DNA from: Chitinophagales bacterium
GTDB lineage: Bacteria; Bacteroidota; Bacteroidia; Chitinophagales; BACL12
Length of the DNA: 35,625 bases
Direction: 5' to 3'
Assembly: GCA_019694895.1 (NCBI GenBank)
Contig: JAIBBA010000016.1
Span: 1-35,625, forward strand
A program made the translations under genes and the position numbers. The notes under the pieces are model-generated. The model saw only the letters and a program-made list of their open reading frames with translations. It did no database searches and was not told where the DNA came from. This document shows positions 25,458-32,585 of this stretch, one piece after another. Each line of letters opens with the position of its first letter. Within the stretch, counting starts at the first letter, position 1.

Positions 25458-25563
25458 TTACCATACTTTAGTAGGAATCGGCACTATTTCAGGCAAAAAT
25501 GGCCGAAAGTATGACCGGAAAAATACCCTGCAACGCCACATTTGCGGCATAAAATAAACTCAA

Positions 25564-26112
25564 ATGAAAAAGAACATCCTTACCTACGGCCTCATCTCAG
25601 GAACCATCGTTTCTGCAATCATGCTGTTTTCTATGAATTATTTCAGTCACTGTGAAGGCACTGTAGACTATACCACCAGCATGCTCATCGGCTATGCCTC
25701 GATGTTGCTTTCATTCTCGTTGGTATTTGTAGGTGTAAAGAACTATCGCGATAAATTCAACGGCGGATTCATCACCTTCGGTAAAGCCTTCCAAATTGCT
25801 ATTCTCATGGTGCTTATTGCCTCTACCATGTATGTGATTTCATGGGTGATTGATTACTTCTTCTTCATGCCCGACTTTATGGATAAATACGCCGAAACGA
25901 TGATTCAAAATCTCAAAGATAGTGGCGCCAGTGCTGCAGAGGTCGAGGCCAAAACAAAAGAAATGGCCGTATTTGCGGAGCGATATAAAAACCCATTGTT
26001 CACTGCTATGATGACCTATATGGAGATACTGCCTATCGGAATTGTTGTTGCTTTAATCACTTCTCTGATACTCCGTAAAAAACCGAGTCAGCCTGCAATA
26101 GACACCATGTAA
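25564..26112 (+). CDS. DUF4199-domain membrane protein
   Basis: A protein of 182 residues. Four membrane segments (about 8-26, 40-60, 77-100, 145-168) and a charged loop (FMPDFMDKYAETMIQNLKD...) are typical of DUF4199. The function is unknown. It lies 106 bp after the LuxR-type regulator and ends at a strong terminator. Between the two genes CATACTTT (25462-25469) and AAAGTATG (25506-25513) form an 8-bp inverted repeat, possibly a binding site for the upstream regulator. CACATTTG is a weak -7 candidate. Confidence 0.88.
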   Translation: MKKNILTYGLISGTIVSAIMLFSMNYFSHCEGTVDYTTSMLIGYASMLLSFSLVFVGVKNYRDKFNGGFITFGKAFQIAILMVLIASTMYVISWVIDYFFFMPDFMDKYAETMIQNLKDSGASAAEVEAKTKEMAVFAERYKNPLFTAMMTYMEILPIGIVVALITSLILRKKPSQPAIDTM

Positions 26113-26129
26113 TCTTGTTTTTATCGGCT

Positions 26130-26189
26130 AAAAGCGCGAGGTATGCATGCAGTGTCGGCACTGTTTATGCATTTCTTCGCGCCTTTTTT
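26130..26189 (+). terminator. Intrinsic terminator after the DUF4199 gene
   Basis: A long interrupted hairpin (aaaagcgcga ... tcgcgcctttttt) with an inner part ATGCAT-G-CAGTG-tcgg-CACTG-TTT-ATGCAT. It ends in six T residues and lies 18 bp after the stop. Confidence 0.85.
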
Positions 26190-26320
26190 ATGCTCATTGT
26201 ATGTTCTCAAAATTGGATTCTGCCCTTCATTTTAGTGGAAAACACATGCAAGGCACGGTTTTGGGGTGAGATAATTTTACATTGGTGCATTACGTTTGGT
26301 AAAGGCGCCTTTGAAAACCT

Positions 26321-27763
26321 ATGTCGAGTATGAAAAGAAGCAGCACAACCATGTTCATTCTGCTCTGCTCCATCAGCCTGTTGGCCGGTCAGCCCAATCA
26401 ACAGGTGTTGGACTATATAGAGCAGTACAAGGCCATTGCCGTGCAGGAAATGATTGAGTATAAAATTCCTGCCAGTATCACCATGGCTCAAGGTATCCTG
26501 GAAAGCGGCGCAGGAAATAGTGAACTCGCAAAAGAATCAAATAACCATTTTGGTATTAAATGTCATACCGACTGGACCGGCGACAAAGTGTATTACGATG
26601 ACGATGAAAAAGGCGAGTGCTTTCGCAAATATGATGAAGTGGCGCAATCGTACCGCGATCATAGTATTTTTCTCAGCACCAAACCGCGATATGCTTCCTT
26701 GTTTGAATTAGATGCTGATGATTATAAGGGTTGGGCGAAAGGATTGAAAGCTGCCGGTTATGCCACTAATCCTAAATATGCCGATTTGCTCATTAACCTC
26801 ATTGAGGAATATCAATTGCAGGAGTTGGATAAAATGACAATGGCTGATATCAAAAAATCAAACAAAAAGGATGATCACAAAAAGGACGATGTTAAAAAAG
26901 ATGATGTAAAGAAAGATGATAAAAACATTGCAAAGAATGATGAGCAACAGGACGTGAAGGAGGAGAAAACAACCAAGAAGTTTACCTGGGGCGGATATGA
27001 TGCTGATGTATATTATTTTAATCGCATACCAACCGTTACCGTTAAACAAGGTGAAACACCGGAATCACTCGCCCAAAAACATCATGTAAAAATCAGCCTG
27101 CTGCGCGATTATAACGATATCGAAGATGGTAAACCACTCGACGTTGGCGAGAAGTGCTATCTGCAACCAAAACGAAAAAAAGGTCATGATAAATATCATA
27201 CCGTTGTAGCAGGAGAAACCATGTGGACGATTTCCCGCGATGAAGGTGTGCGATTGGCATATTTATATAAATATAATGATATCGAGCAGGGACAAGAACC
27301 TGCAGTTGGCGAGGAAGTATATCTGCGATTTAAACGACATGATGTCATGAAGTTGGCAACGGTTACAAATAAGCAGGAAGTGAAATCAACACCCGAAAAA
27401 ATAATTCCTAAACCGGAAAAAGAAAAGTCTGCTGTTGAACAATCGCCTGTAAAAGAAACCTATCAAGACACCAACAATGATATTTATATCGATTTTGAAG
27501 AGGAAAAACCGGCGCCGGTGGAAGCAAAACCGGAAATAAAAACCACCTCAACGCAAGAAATCAATTCGCCAAAAACAATAACTGCTGAACCTGTTCAACA
27601 AGATGCCATTTTAGTTGAGCAATATCATATCGTGCAACCAAAAGAAACACTTTATGCTATTTCCAAATTATATGGCGTAACGGTAGAACAGATTCAGCAA
27701 TGGAATAAATTGAGTGATAATAATATCCGCATCGGTCAACAATTAATTGTCGGATATAAATGA
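26321..27763 (+). CDS. Glucosaminidase with three LysM domains
   Basis: A protein of 480 residues; codon 4 (26330) may be the true start, as it opens a normal signal peptide (MKRSSTTMFILLCSISLLAG). Residues 30-170 form a FlgJ/LytD-type N-acetylglucosaminidase domain with E61 in GILESGAGNSELA as catalytic acid. A lysine- and aspartate-rich linker (about 178-220, repeated KKDDV) follows. LysM domains lie at about 237-284, 291-338 and 431-479. It cuts and binds peptidoglycan, probably during growth or division. It overlaps hpt by 4 bp (ATGA), an odd partner by function. Confidence 0.93.
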   Translation: MSSMKRSSTTMFILLCSISLLAGQPNQQVLDYIEQYKAIAVQEMIEYKIPASITMAQGILESGAGNSELAKESNNHFGIKCHTDWTGDKVYYDDDEKGECFRKYDEVAQSYRDHSIFLSTKPRYASLFELDADDYKGWAKGLKAAGYATNPKYADLLINLIEEYQLQELDKMTMADIKKSNKKDDHKKDDVKKDDVKKDDKNIAKNDEQQDVKEEKTTKKFTWGGYDADVYYFNRIPTVTVKQGETPESLAQKHHVKISLLRDYNDIEDGKPLDVGEKCYLQPKRKKGHDKYHTVVAGETMWTISRDEGVRLAYLYKYNDIEQGQEPAVGEEVYLRFKRHDVMKLATVTNKQEVKSTPEKIIPKPEKEKSAVEQSPVKETYQDTNNDIYIDFEEEKPAPVEAKPEIKTTSTQEINSPKTITAEPVQQDAILVEQYHIVQPKETLYAISKLYGVTVEQIQQWNKLSDNNIRIGQQLIVGYK

Positions 27764-28287
27764 TAACCCTCCACAACCTGCAATTCGAACCCTTCATTGA
27801 TCAGGCGGAAATAAAATCGCGGATTGCGGAAATGGGGCATTCCCTTTCAAATAAATACATTGGAAAAGAACCTGTATTTGTAATTGTAATGAAGGGTGCT
27901 TTTATGTTTGCCGCCGATTTATTGCAACAATTTCATGGAAACTGTACCTTGCATTTCACCAAAGTGCAATCTTATGTCGGCACTAAAGCCGGAGAAATAA
28001 CGCAATTCTCAGGTCTTCCTGAAGGCCTGGAGGGAAAAGATGTGGTGATTATTGAAGATATTATCGACTCCGGAAATACCGTTGCATTTTTATTAGAACA
28101 GCTTAAGCATGTTCCTCTCAATTCCTTATTTACCATTGCACTTTTGCAGAAAGATATTCCGCGCAACACATTTCAATCCGCCGACCTTATCGGATTTATC
28201 ATTCCCGATAAATTTGTGGTAGGCTATGGATTAGATTATAACGAGTTGGGTAGAAATTTGCCTGCAATTTATCAGGCAATAACCTAA
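27760..28287 (+). CDS. hpt: Hypoxanthine phosphoribosyltransferase
   Basis: A protein of 175 residues. The phosphoribosyltransferase signs are the MKG turn at 44-46, VQSYVGT at 69-75, the PRPP loop VVIIEDIIDSGNT at 95-107, and VVGYGLDYNELGRNLP near the end. It makes IMP or GMP from free bases and PRPP in purine salvage. It starts inside the glucosaminidase stop (ATGA). The adenylate kinase gene 1.6 kb further on is also in nucleotide metabolism. Confidence 0.95.
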   Translation: MITLHNLQFEPFIDQAEIKSRIAEMGHSLSNKYIGKEPVFVIVMKGAFMFAADLLQQFHGNCTLHFTKVQSYVGTKAGEITQFSGLPEGLEGKDVVIIEDIIDSGNTVAFLLEQLKHVPLNSLFTIALLQKDIPRNTFQSADLIGFIIPDKFVVGYGLDYNELGRNLPAIYQAIT

Positions 28288-28293
28288 GCAATG

Positions 28294-29043
28294 TTACTTT
28301 GAGGAATTTGATTTTCCTCGCAAGGCGTTGCCTACTTTCACAACAGCTTTTTGTCGTGAATGATTGTTGTTCCAGGCAATAACATCGATGATCGTTTTCA
28401 AAAAAACGAACAAAGTGCCATAACCAATACTCGCTGCATGCGGATGATCGGGAAATAATTTCTGACTTGTAAACATGGCCAGGAATGTTCCGCCAACAAT
28501 TACCACATGCATAACTAAAACCCTGGCATCAAAAGGTGAAGCTAATTCTGCTATAGTTGTTTCTTTGTATTGTTCGGTTTGTATCCAGGTGATGTATTCT
28601 ATCAGGTGTAATGCAACAAACCCAATGAAACTCCAGAACACCCATTTGTCTGTAAAGGTCAGCGCCATTGCAAATGAAGTTGCATCTTCCTGAACGGCAG
28701 TCATAATGCCGACAAACACAACAATAAACAGTAAATAAAATAACATCATTCCGGAGCGAATGAAGAAATATTGTATCCGCATTCCTCTTCGATTATTCAC
28801 TTGCTCATAGGTGAGCATTTTACCATTGTAGGTAACATTAGGATCGGGCTCGGAAGGTTTGGAAGCCCATCCCATTTTCTGCCAGCGAAATATGCTGATG
28901 ATTACCGTTTCCCACCAATACAAATAAAATAAAGCGAAAAAACTTACATCATAATAGATTATCCCAACCAAAGGAATAACATTGGCAAGTATCAATGCCG
29001 GAAGTATCGGACCGCTGCGCTCTCTGGGATCAAATATGGGCAT
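28294..29043 (-). CDS. DUF6498-type multi-pass membrane protein
   Basis: A protein of 249 residues. The early pattern ILANVIPLVGIIYYDVSFFALFYLYWWETVIISIF matches, as I recall, the DUF6498 family. About six membrane segments follow. The function is unknown. It converges with hpt, leaving six bases between the stops, and lies 4 bp after the small exported protein, so it is in an operon with it. A hairpin GAGGAA-N7-TTCCTC (28301-28319) lies in the 3' end of the gene without a T tract. Confidence 0.8.
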   Translation of the reverse strand: MPIFDPRERSGPILPALILANVIPLVGIIYYDVSFFALFYLYWWETVIISIFRWQKMGWASKPSEPDPNVTYNGKMLTYEQVNNRRGMRIQYFFIRSGMMLFYLLFIVVFVGIMTAVQEDATSFAMALTFTDKWVFWSFIGFVALHLIEYITWIQTEQYKETTIAELASPFDARVLVMHVVIVGGTFLAMFTSQKLFPDHPHAASIGYGTLFVFLKTIIDVIAWNNNHSRQKAVVKVGNALRGKSNSSK

Positions 29044-29047
29044 GATG

Positions 29048-29470
29048 CTATTGTTTTGATGCCAGATTTAGAAGATACTTATAGCCCTCGTTGGTCAGAT
29101 TCTTTGTCTGCCACATTTGATTGTACATATAACCAACCTGTTTGCAATCTTCCGATAAACTGAATTCCATACTGGTGGAGTTTTTCTGTCCGGAAGGTGT
29201 ATTTGTTTCCAGGAAGAAAACAATCTTACCATCGTACTTGCAATTCAGAATTGGCGTTGATTTATTATCGACAAAATCGCCGAAATTTTTTATTTCTGAC
29301 TTATCAGTGATATCTATATAAGTATCCTGATGATCGCCATTGTAGAATACGATTTGAATCTTTTCAGTGTTTTTCACTAATTCCGTTATTTCGGTCACTT
29401 CATTGCAACGCATGAATGTGAGTGTAATAAACACCAAAAATGCACCTAAAATGAAATTGAAGAGTTTCAT
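29048..29470 (-). CDS. Small exported protein, possible lipoprotein
   Basis: A protein of 140 residues. A hydrophobic N-terminus (KLFNFILGAFLVFITLTF) ends at FMRC, which could be a lipobox but has a methionine and arginine at positions where small residues are usual. I do not recognise the rest; it has an alternating strand pattern and two further cysteines. It lies between the nucleotidyltransferase-like gene and the DUF6498-type gene on the minus strand. Confidence 0.65.
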   Translation of the reverse strand: MKLFNFILGAFLVFITLTFMRCNEVTEITELVKNTEKIQIVFYNGDHQDTYIDITDKSEIKNFGDFVDNKSTPILNCKYDGKIVFFLETNTPSGQKNSTSMEFSLSEDCKQVGYMYNQMWQTKNLTNEGYKYLLNLASKQ

Positions 29471-29479
29471 CAGTGATTA

Positions 29480-29507
29480 AAAATACATCATCTTGTTCAG
29501 ATGTATT
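29480..29507 (-). terminator. Candidate terminator after the nucleotidyltransferase-like gene
   Basis: On the minus strand AATACATC, a 10-nt loop and GATGTATT form an 8-bp stem followed by TTT. It overlaps the 3' end of the gene and lies 10 bp before the next start, so it may only attenuate. Confidence 0.45.
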
Positions 29508-29787
29508 GTATTTCCTTTCTGAACAAGTTGTAATACGACTTTTCAATGCCGTTACGCGTAACTAAATCCACCTTATGATGAATTAATGTTTCCAGTTCAT
29601 CGCCCAGGTCAATAATCTCTATACCAATAGGTTTCTTGAAATCGACGATGATTTCAACGGCCATACCACCCGAAAAATCATCTTGTAACACAGCTCCAAA
29701 CACGCCAATGCTGCTCAAACTGTATTTTGATACCAGATATGGTTTATTTTTTGAAAGGATGTCTTTTATCGATTCAGCTGCCTGCAT
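29497..29787 (-). CDS. MNT-type nucleotidyltransferase-fold protein, degenerate
   Basis: A protein of 96 residues with the fold of minimal nucleotidyltransferases (MntA-like antitoxins). The helix-strand start leads into SSIGVFGAVLQDDFSGGM, and the third acid is kept as VDLVT (D74). But the normal GSxxRG and SDxDLLV motifs read GAVLQD and MAVEIIV, so the first two catalytic acids appear to be lost. It is probably inactive as an enzyme. No HEPN partner is adjacent. A perfect -7 box lies 5 bp before the ATG, so the mRNA is nearly leaderless. Confidence 0.75.
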   Translation of the reverse strand: MQAAESIKDILSKNKPYLVSKYSLSSIGVFGAVLQDDFSGGMAVEIIVDFKKPIGIEIIDLGDELETLIHHKVDLVTRNGIEKSYYNLFRKEIQYI

Positions 29788-29791
29788 AGCT

Positions 29792-29799
29792 CAAAGGTA
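29792..29799 (-). promoter_or_regulatory. -7 box TACCTTTG of the nucleotidyltransferase-like gene
   Basis: A perfect TAnnTTTG on the minus strand, back-to-back with the adk promoter. Transcription would begin at or very near the ATG. Confidence 0.45.
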
Positions 29800-29834
29800 A
29801 TCATTCCGCCACACGGAATTACCTATAACAACCG

Positions 29835-29842
29835 TATCTTTG
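29835..29842 (+). promoter_or_regulatory. -7 box TATCTTTG of adk
   Basis: A perfect TAnnTTTG match 21 bp before the adk ATG at 29864. No clear -33 TTG. Confidence 0.5.
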
Positions 29843-29863
29843 CCGCCTAAGTTCACACCGACT

Positions 29864-30463
29864 ATGATCAATCTCATCTTATTCGGCCCTCCGGGAAGCG
29901 GTAAAGGCACACAGGCAGAGCATTTGAAGGAACATTTTCAACTCCTCCATATTTCTACCGGCGACCTGCTGCGCAATGAGATTGCCAATGGCACTAAGCT
30001 GGGTATGGAAGCCAAACAATTTATGGATGCCGGCCAATTAGTTCCGGACGAAGTGGTGATAGGCATGCTTGGCGGCGCAGTTGACCAATCCAGGAGCATG
30101 GGAAAACGAGGCATCATTTTCGACGGATTTCCCCGCACAACCGCACAGGCACTGGCTTTGGAGCATTTGCTTGCCGACAAAGGAACGGCAGTTAGTGTGG
30201 TGCTTAGCCTGGTGGTTGAGGAAGAGGAACTTACGCAACGCATCCTCAAACGTGGACTTACCAGTGGTCGCTCCGATGATAATGACATCGATACCATACG
30301 CCGTCGCGTGCAGGAATATCGCACAAAAACAGAGCCGGTTGCAGGTTTCTATAAGGATCGCGATTTGCTTGTTGAAATCGAAGGCGTAGGCGCTATCGAA
30401 CAAATCACGCAAGCATTGATGAATGCCGTTAATGCTTATTCATCCAAACATTCCGACGGTTAA
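29864..30463 (+). CDS. adk: Adenylate kinase
   Basis: From the ATG at 29864 it has 199 residues; an earlier TTG at 29840 lies in the -7 box and is rejected. The P-loop is GPPGSGKGTQ (8-17), followed by LLHISTGDLLRNEI, IFDGFPRTTAQA and the short LID form RGLTSGRSDDNDIDTIRRRVQEY. It interconverts AMP and ATP with ADP. The short LID without zinc cysteines fits the Bacteroidota. It is followed by obgE after 121 bp, a common neighbour order. Confidence 0.96.
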   Translation: MINLILFGPPGSGKGTQAEHLKEHFQLLHISTGDLLRNEIANGTKLGMEAKQFMDAGQLVPDEVVIGMLGGAVDQSRSMGKRGIIFDGFPRTTAQALALEHLLADKGTAVSVVLSLVVEEEELTQRILKRGLTSGRSDDNDIDTIRRRVQEYRTKTEPVAGFYKDRDLLVEIEGVGAIEQITQALMNAVNAYSSKHSDG

Positions 30464-30584
30464 TGTATCCGAAAGCAGATTTGCTGATGGCTGCTAATGC
30501 ATAGCCGAAGGGTGAATCTAGCAGGATATACCACATTACTTTTCGCCCAAAGCCTTTTAGGTCAAGGGTTTTGCAATAAATTAC

Positions 30585-31577
30585 ATGGAAAATAAAAACT
30601 TTGTCGATTACGTAAAGATCCACTGCAAAAGCGGGAAAGGCGGCGCCGGTTCAGTGCACTTCCACCGCGATAAGCACACGATTAAGGGTGGTCCCGATGG
30701 CGGCGATGGCGGTAGAGGCGGACATATCATTTTACGCGGCAATGCCCAATTGTGGACCCTATTGCACCTGAAATACCGCAAACACGTGATTGCCGGCGAC
30801 GGGGCTTACGGCGTTGGACAGTTGCGCAAGGGTGCCGATGGAGAGGATATTGTGCTGGAAGTACCACTTGGAACAGTAGCCAAAGATTTTGAAACGGATG
30901 AAGTTGAGCTGGAGATTGTAGAAGATGGTCAGGAGGTGATTTGGGTACCCGGAGGCAGAGGCGGACTCGGCAACAACCATTTTAAGTCGCCAACACGACA
31001 AACCCCTCAATTTGCACAACCGGGAGAACCTGCCATAGAAGCATGGAAAATCCTTGAGCTGAAAGTGCTTGCCGATGTGGGTTTGGTAGGATTTCCCAAT
31101 GCCGGAAAATCTACCTTGCTGAGCGTTGTCAGTGCCGCAAAACCTGAAATCGCCAATTATCCATTTACAACCCTCGTGCCAAATCTCGGAATGGTGGCCT
31201 ATCGTGATCACAGAAGCTTCATCATGGCCGATATTCCCGGAATCATAGAAGGTGCCAGTGAGGGTAGGGGATTGGGAATTCGTTTCCTCAAACATATAGA
31301 ACGCAATTCGCTGCTGCTGTTTATGATCAGTTGCGATGAAAAAAATATTGCGGATACTTATAAGATTCTTGTCAACGAACTGAAAAAATATAACAAGGAA
31401 CTACTCACCAAAAAACGCATCCTCGCCATTACCAAAAGCGATTTAATTGATGATGAACTGGAAGCAATGTTGAAAAAAGAATTGCCCAAAAAAGTACCTG
31501 TGATTTTCATTTCATCACATACCCAAAAAAATATCGACAAACTGAAAGATATGATTTGGAAGGAACTTAATGATTGA
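30585..31577 (+). CDS. obgE: Obg-family GTPase
   Basis: A protein of 330 residues. The glycine-rich Obg fold fills 1-158 (for example [16 protein letters not shown]). The GTPase domain has G1 GFPNAGKST (169-177), G2 TT at 195-196, G3 DIPG (216-219), G4 TKSD (283-286) and G5 ISSHT. It lacks the extra C-terminal OCT domain, as is common outside Firmicutes. Obg proteins act in 50S ribosome assembly and stress control. It is intact and probably shares regulation with adk. Confidence 0.96.
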   Translation: MENKNFVDYVKIHCKSGKGGAGSVHFHRDKHTIKGGPDGGDGGRGGHIILRGNAQLWTLLHLKYRKHVIAGDGAYGVGQLRKGADGEDIVLEVPLGTVAKDFETDEVELEIVEDGQEVIWVPGGRGGLGNNHFKSPTRQTPQFAQPGEPAIEAWKILELKVLADVGLVGFPNAGKSTLLSVVSAAKPEIANYPFTTLVPNLGMVAYRDHRSFIMADIPGIIEGASEGRGLGIRFLKHIERNSLLLFMISCDEKNIADTYKILVNELKKYNKELLTKKRILAITKSDLIDDELEAMLKKELPKKVPVIFISSHTQKNIDKLKDMIWKELND

Positions 31578-31610
31578 GTTGTGGTTTGTTGACAAGAATA
31601 TTAAACTCTC

Positions 31611-32498
31611 ATGAAATATTCTACTAATAATTGGTTGCTGCTGATCGGACTTAGTGTGATCTGGGGCTTTTCATTCATATTTATGAAATATGGATTGAAA
31701 ACATTCACATGGGACCAGGTAGCGGCGCTGCGTATTTCTTTCTCATTTGTGTTCACTCTTCCGCTGTTTATTTATCACTTCAATAAAATTAAGCGTGCAG
31801 AAATAAAGTATTACTGTGCTGTAGGATTCTTTGGCAGCGGGCTTCCTGCTTTCTGTTTTACTTTCGCTCAAACACATATCGCCAGCGGTATCACGGGTGT
31901 GCTCAATTCGCTGACACCTGTATTTACATTTGTGATCGGCGTGTTGTTATTCGGCATGCGTTTCGAGCGAATGAAGTTTTATGGTTTGTTGATAGCGCTT
32001 ACCGGAGCGATATTATTGGTGGTGTTTGATAAAACAGAAGGTGGCGAAAGTAATTTGTTGTATGCCTTGCCATTATTTCTCGCGACAATGAGTTATGCGA
32101 TGAGCGCGAATATTGTAAAAAAATATTTGCAAACAGCGCATCCGCTCGCATTGGGTGCTGTAGGGTTTATGTTCATCGGCATTCCTGCAATGAGTTATTT
32201 GTTCAGCACTGATTTTGTGGACCGCGCATCGATGGAAACATTTGCTATTAGCTTTTCCAGTGTGATGGCATTGTCATTTTTTGGAACCGTGCTTGCGTCA
32301 TTAGGATATTACATGTTGATCCAAAAAACGGACCCGATCTTTGGCAGTCTGGTTGCCTATTTAATTCCCATCGTAGCCATCATCGCCGGCGCAGCGGATG
32401 GCGAAACGCTCAAAGCCTATCATCTTGCAGGCATGGCGTTTATTTTACTTGGAATTTGGGTGATTAATCGAAGGAGTGCTTCGAAAGCAACGGCTTAA
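31611..32498 (+). CDS. EamA/DMT-family transporter
   Basis: A protein of 295 residues with ten membrane segments arranged as two EamA repeats of five (about 8-140 and 150-287). Markers are LLLIGLSVIWGFSFIFMKYGL, ASGITGVLNSLTPVF and FGSLVAYLIPIVAIIAG. It probably exports a metabolite such as an amino acid; the substrate is unknown. It lies 33 bp after obgE, so readthrough is likely. Confidence 0.9.
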   Translation: MKYSTNNWLLLIGLSVIWGFSFIFMKYGLKTFTWDQVAALRISFSFVFTLPLFIYHFNKIKRAEIKYYCAVGFFGSGLPAFCFTFAQTHIASGITGVLNSLTPVFTFVIGVLLFGMRFERMKFYGLLIALTGAILLVVFDKTEGGESNLLYALPLFLATMSYAMSANIVKKYLQTAHPLALGAVGFMFIGIPAMSYLFSTDFVDRASMETFAISFSSVMALSFFGTVLASLGYYMLIQKTDPIFGSLVAYLIPIVAIIAGAADGETLKAYHLAGMAFILLGIWVINRRSASKATA

Positions 32499-32585
32499 CT
32501 CATTGACCCTCTTTGGTTTAATTCAAAGGATGGTATGAGATAATTCGAGTATTCATCTTTTTAGTATTTTTATAAAAAATAGCCA

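Noticed and set aside
26115-26333. ORF of 72 codons after the DUF4199 gene
   Set aside because: It lies over a strong terminator hairpin and overlaps the glucosaminidase start.
28301-28319. Terminator between hpt and the DUF6498-type gene
   Set aside because: The hairpin GAGGAA-N7-TTCCTC has no T tract on either side and lies within the coding end of the minus-strand gene.
30038-30412. Long antisense ORFs in adk
   Set aside because: They are antisense shadows of a conserved gene; the cysteine- and arginine-rich products have no family features.
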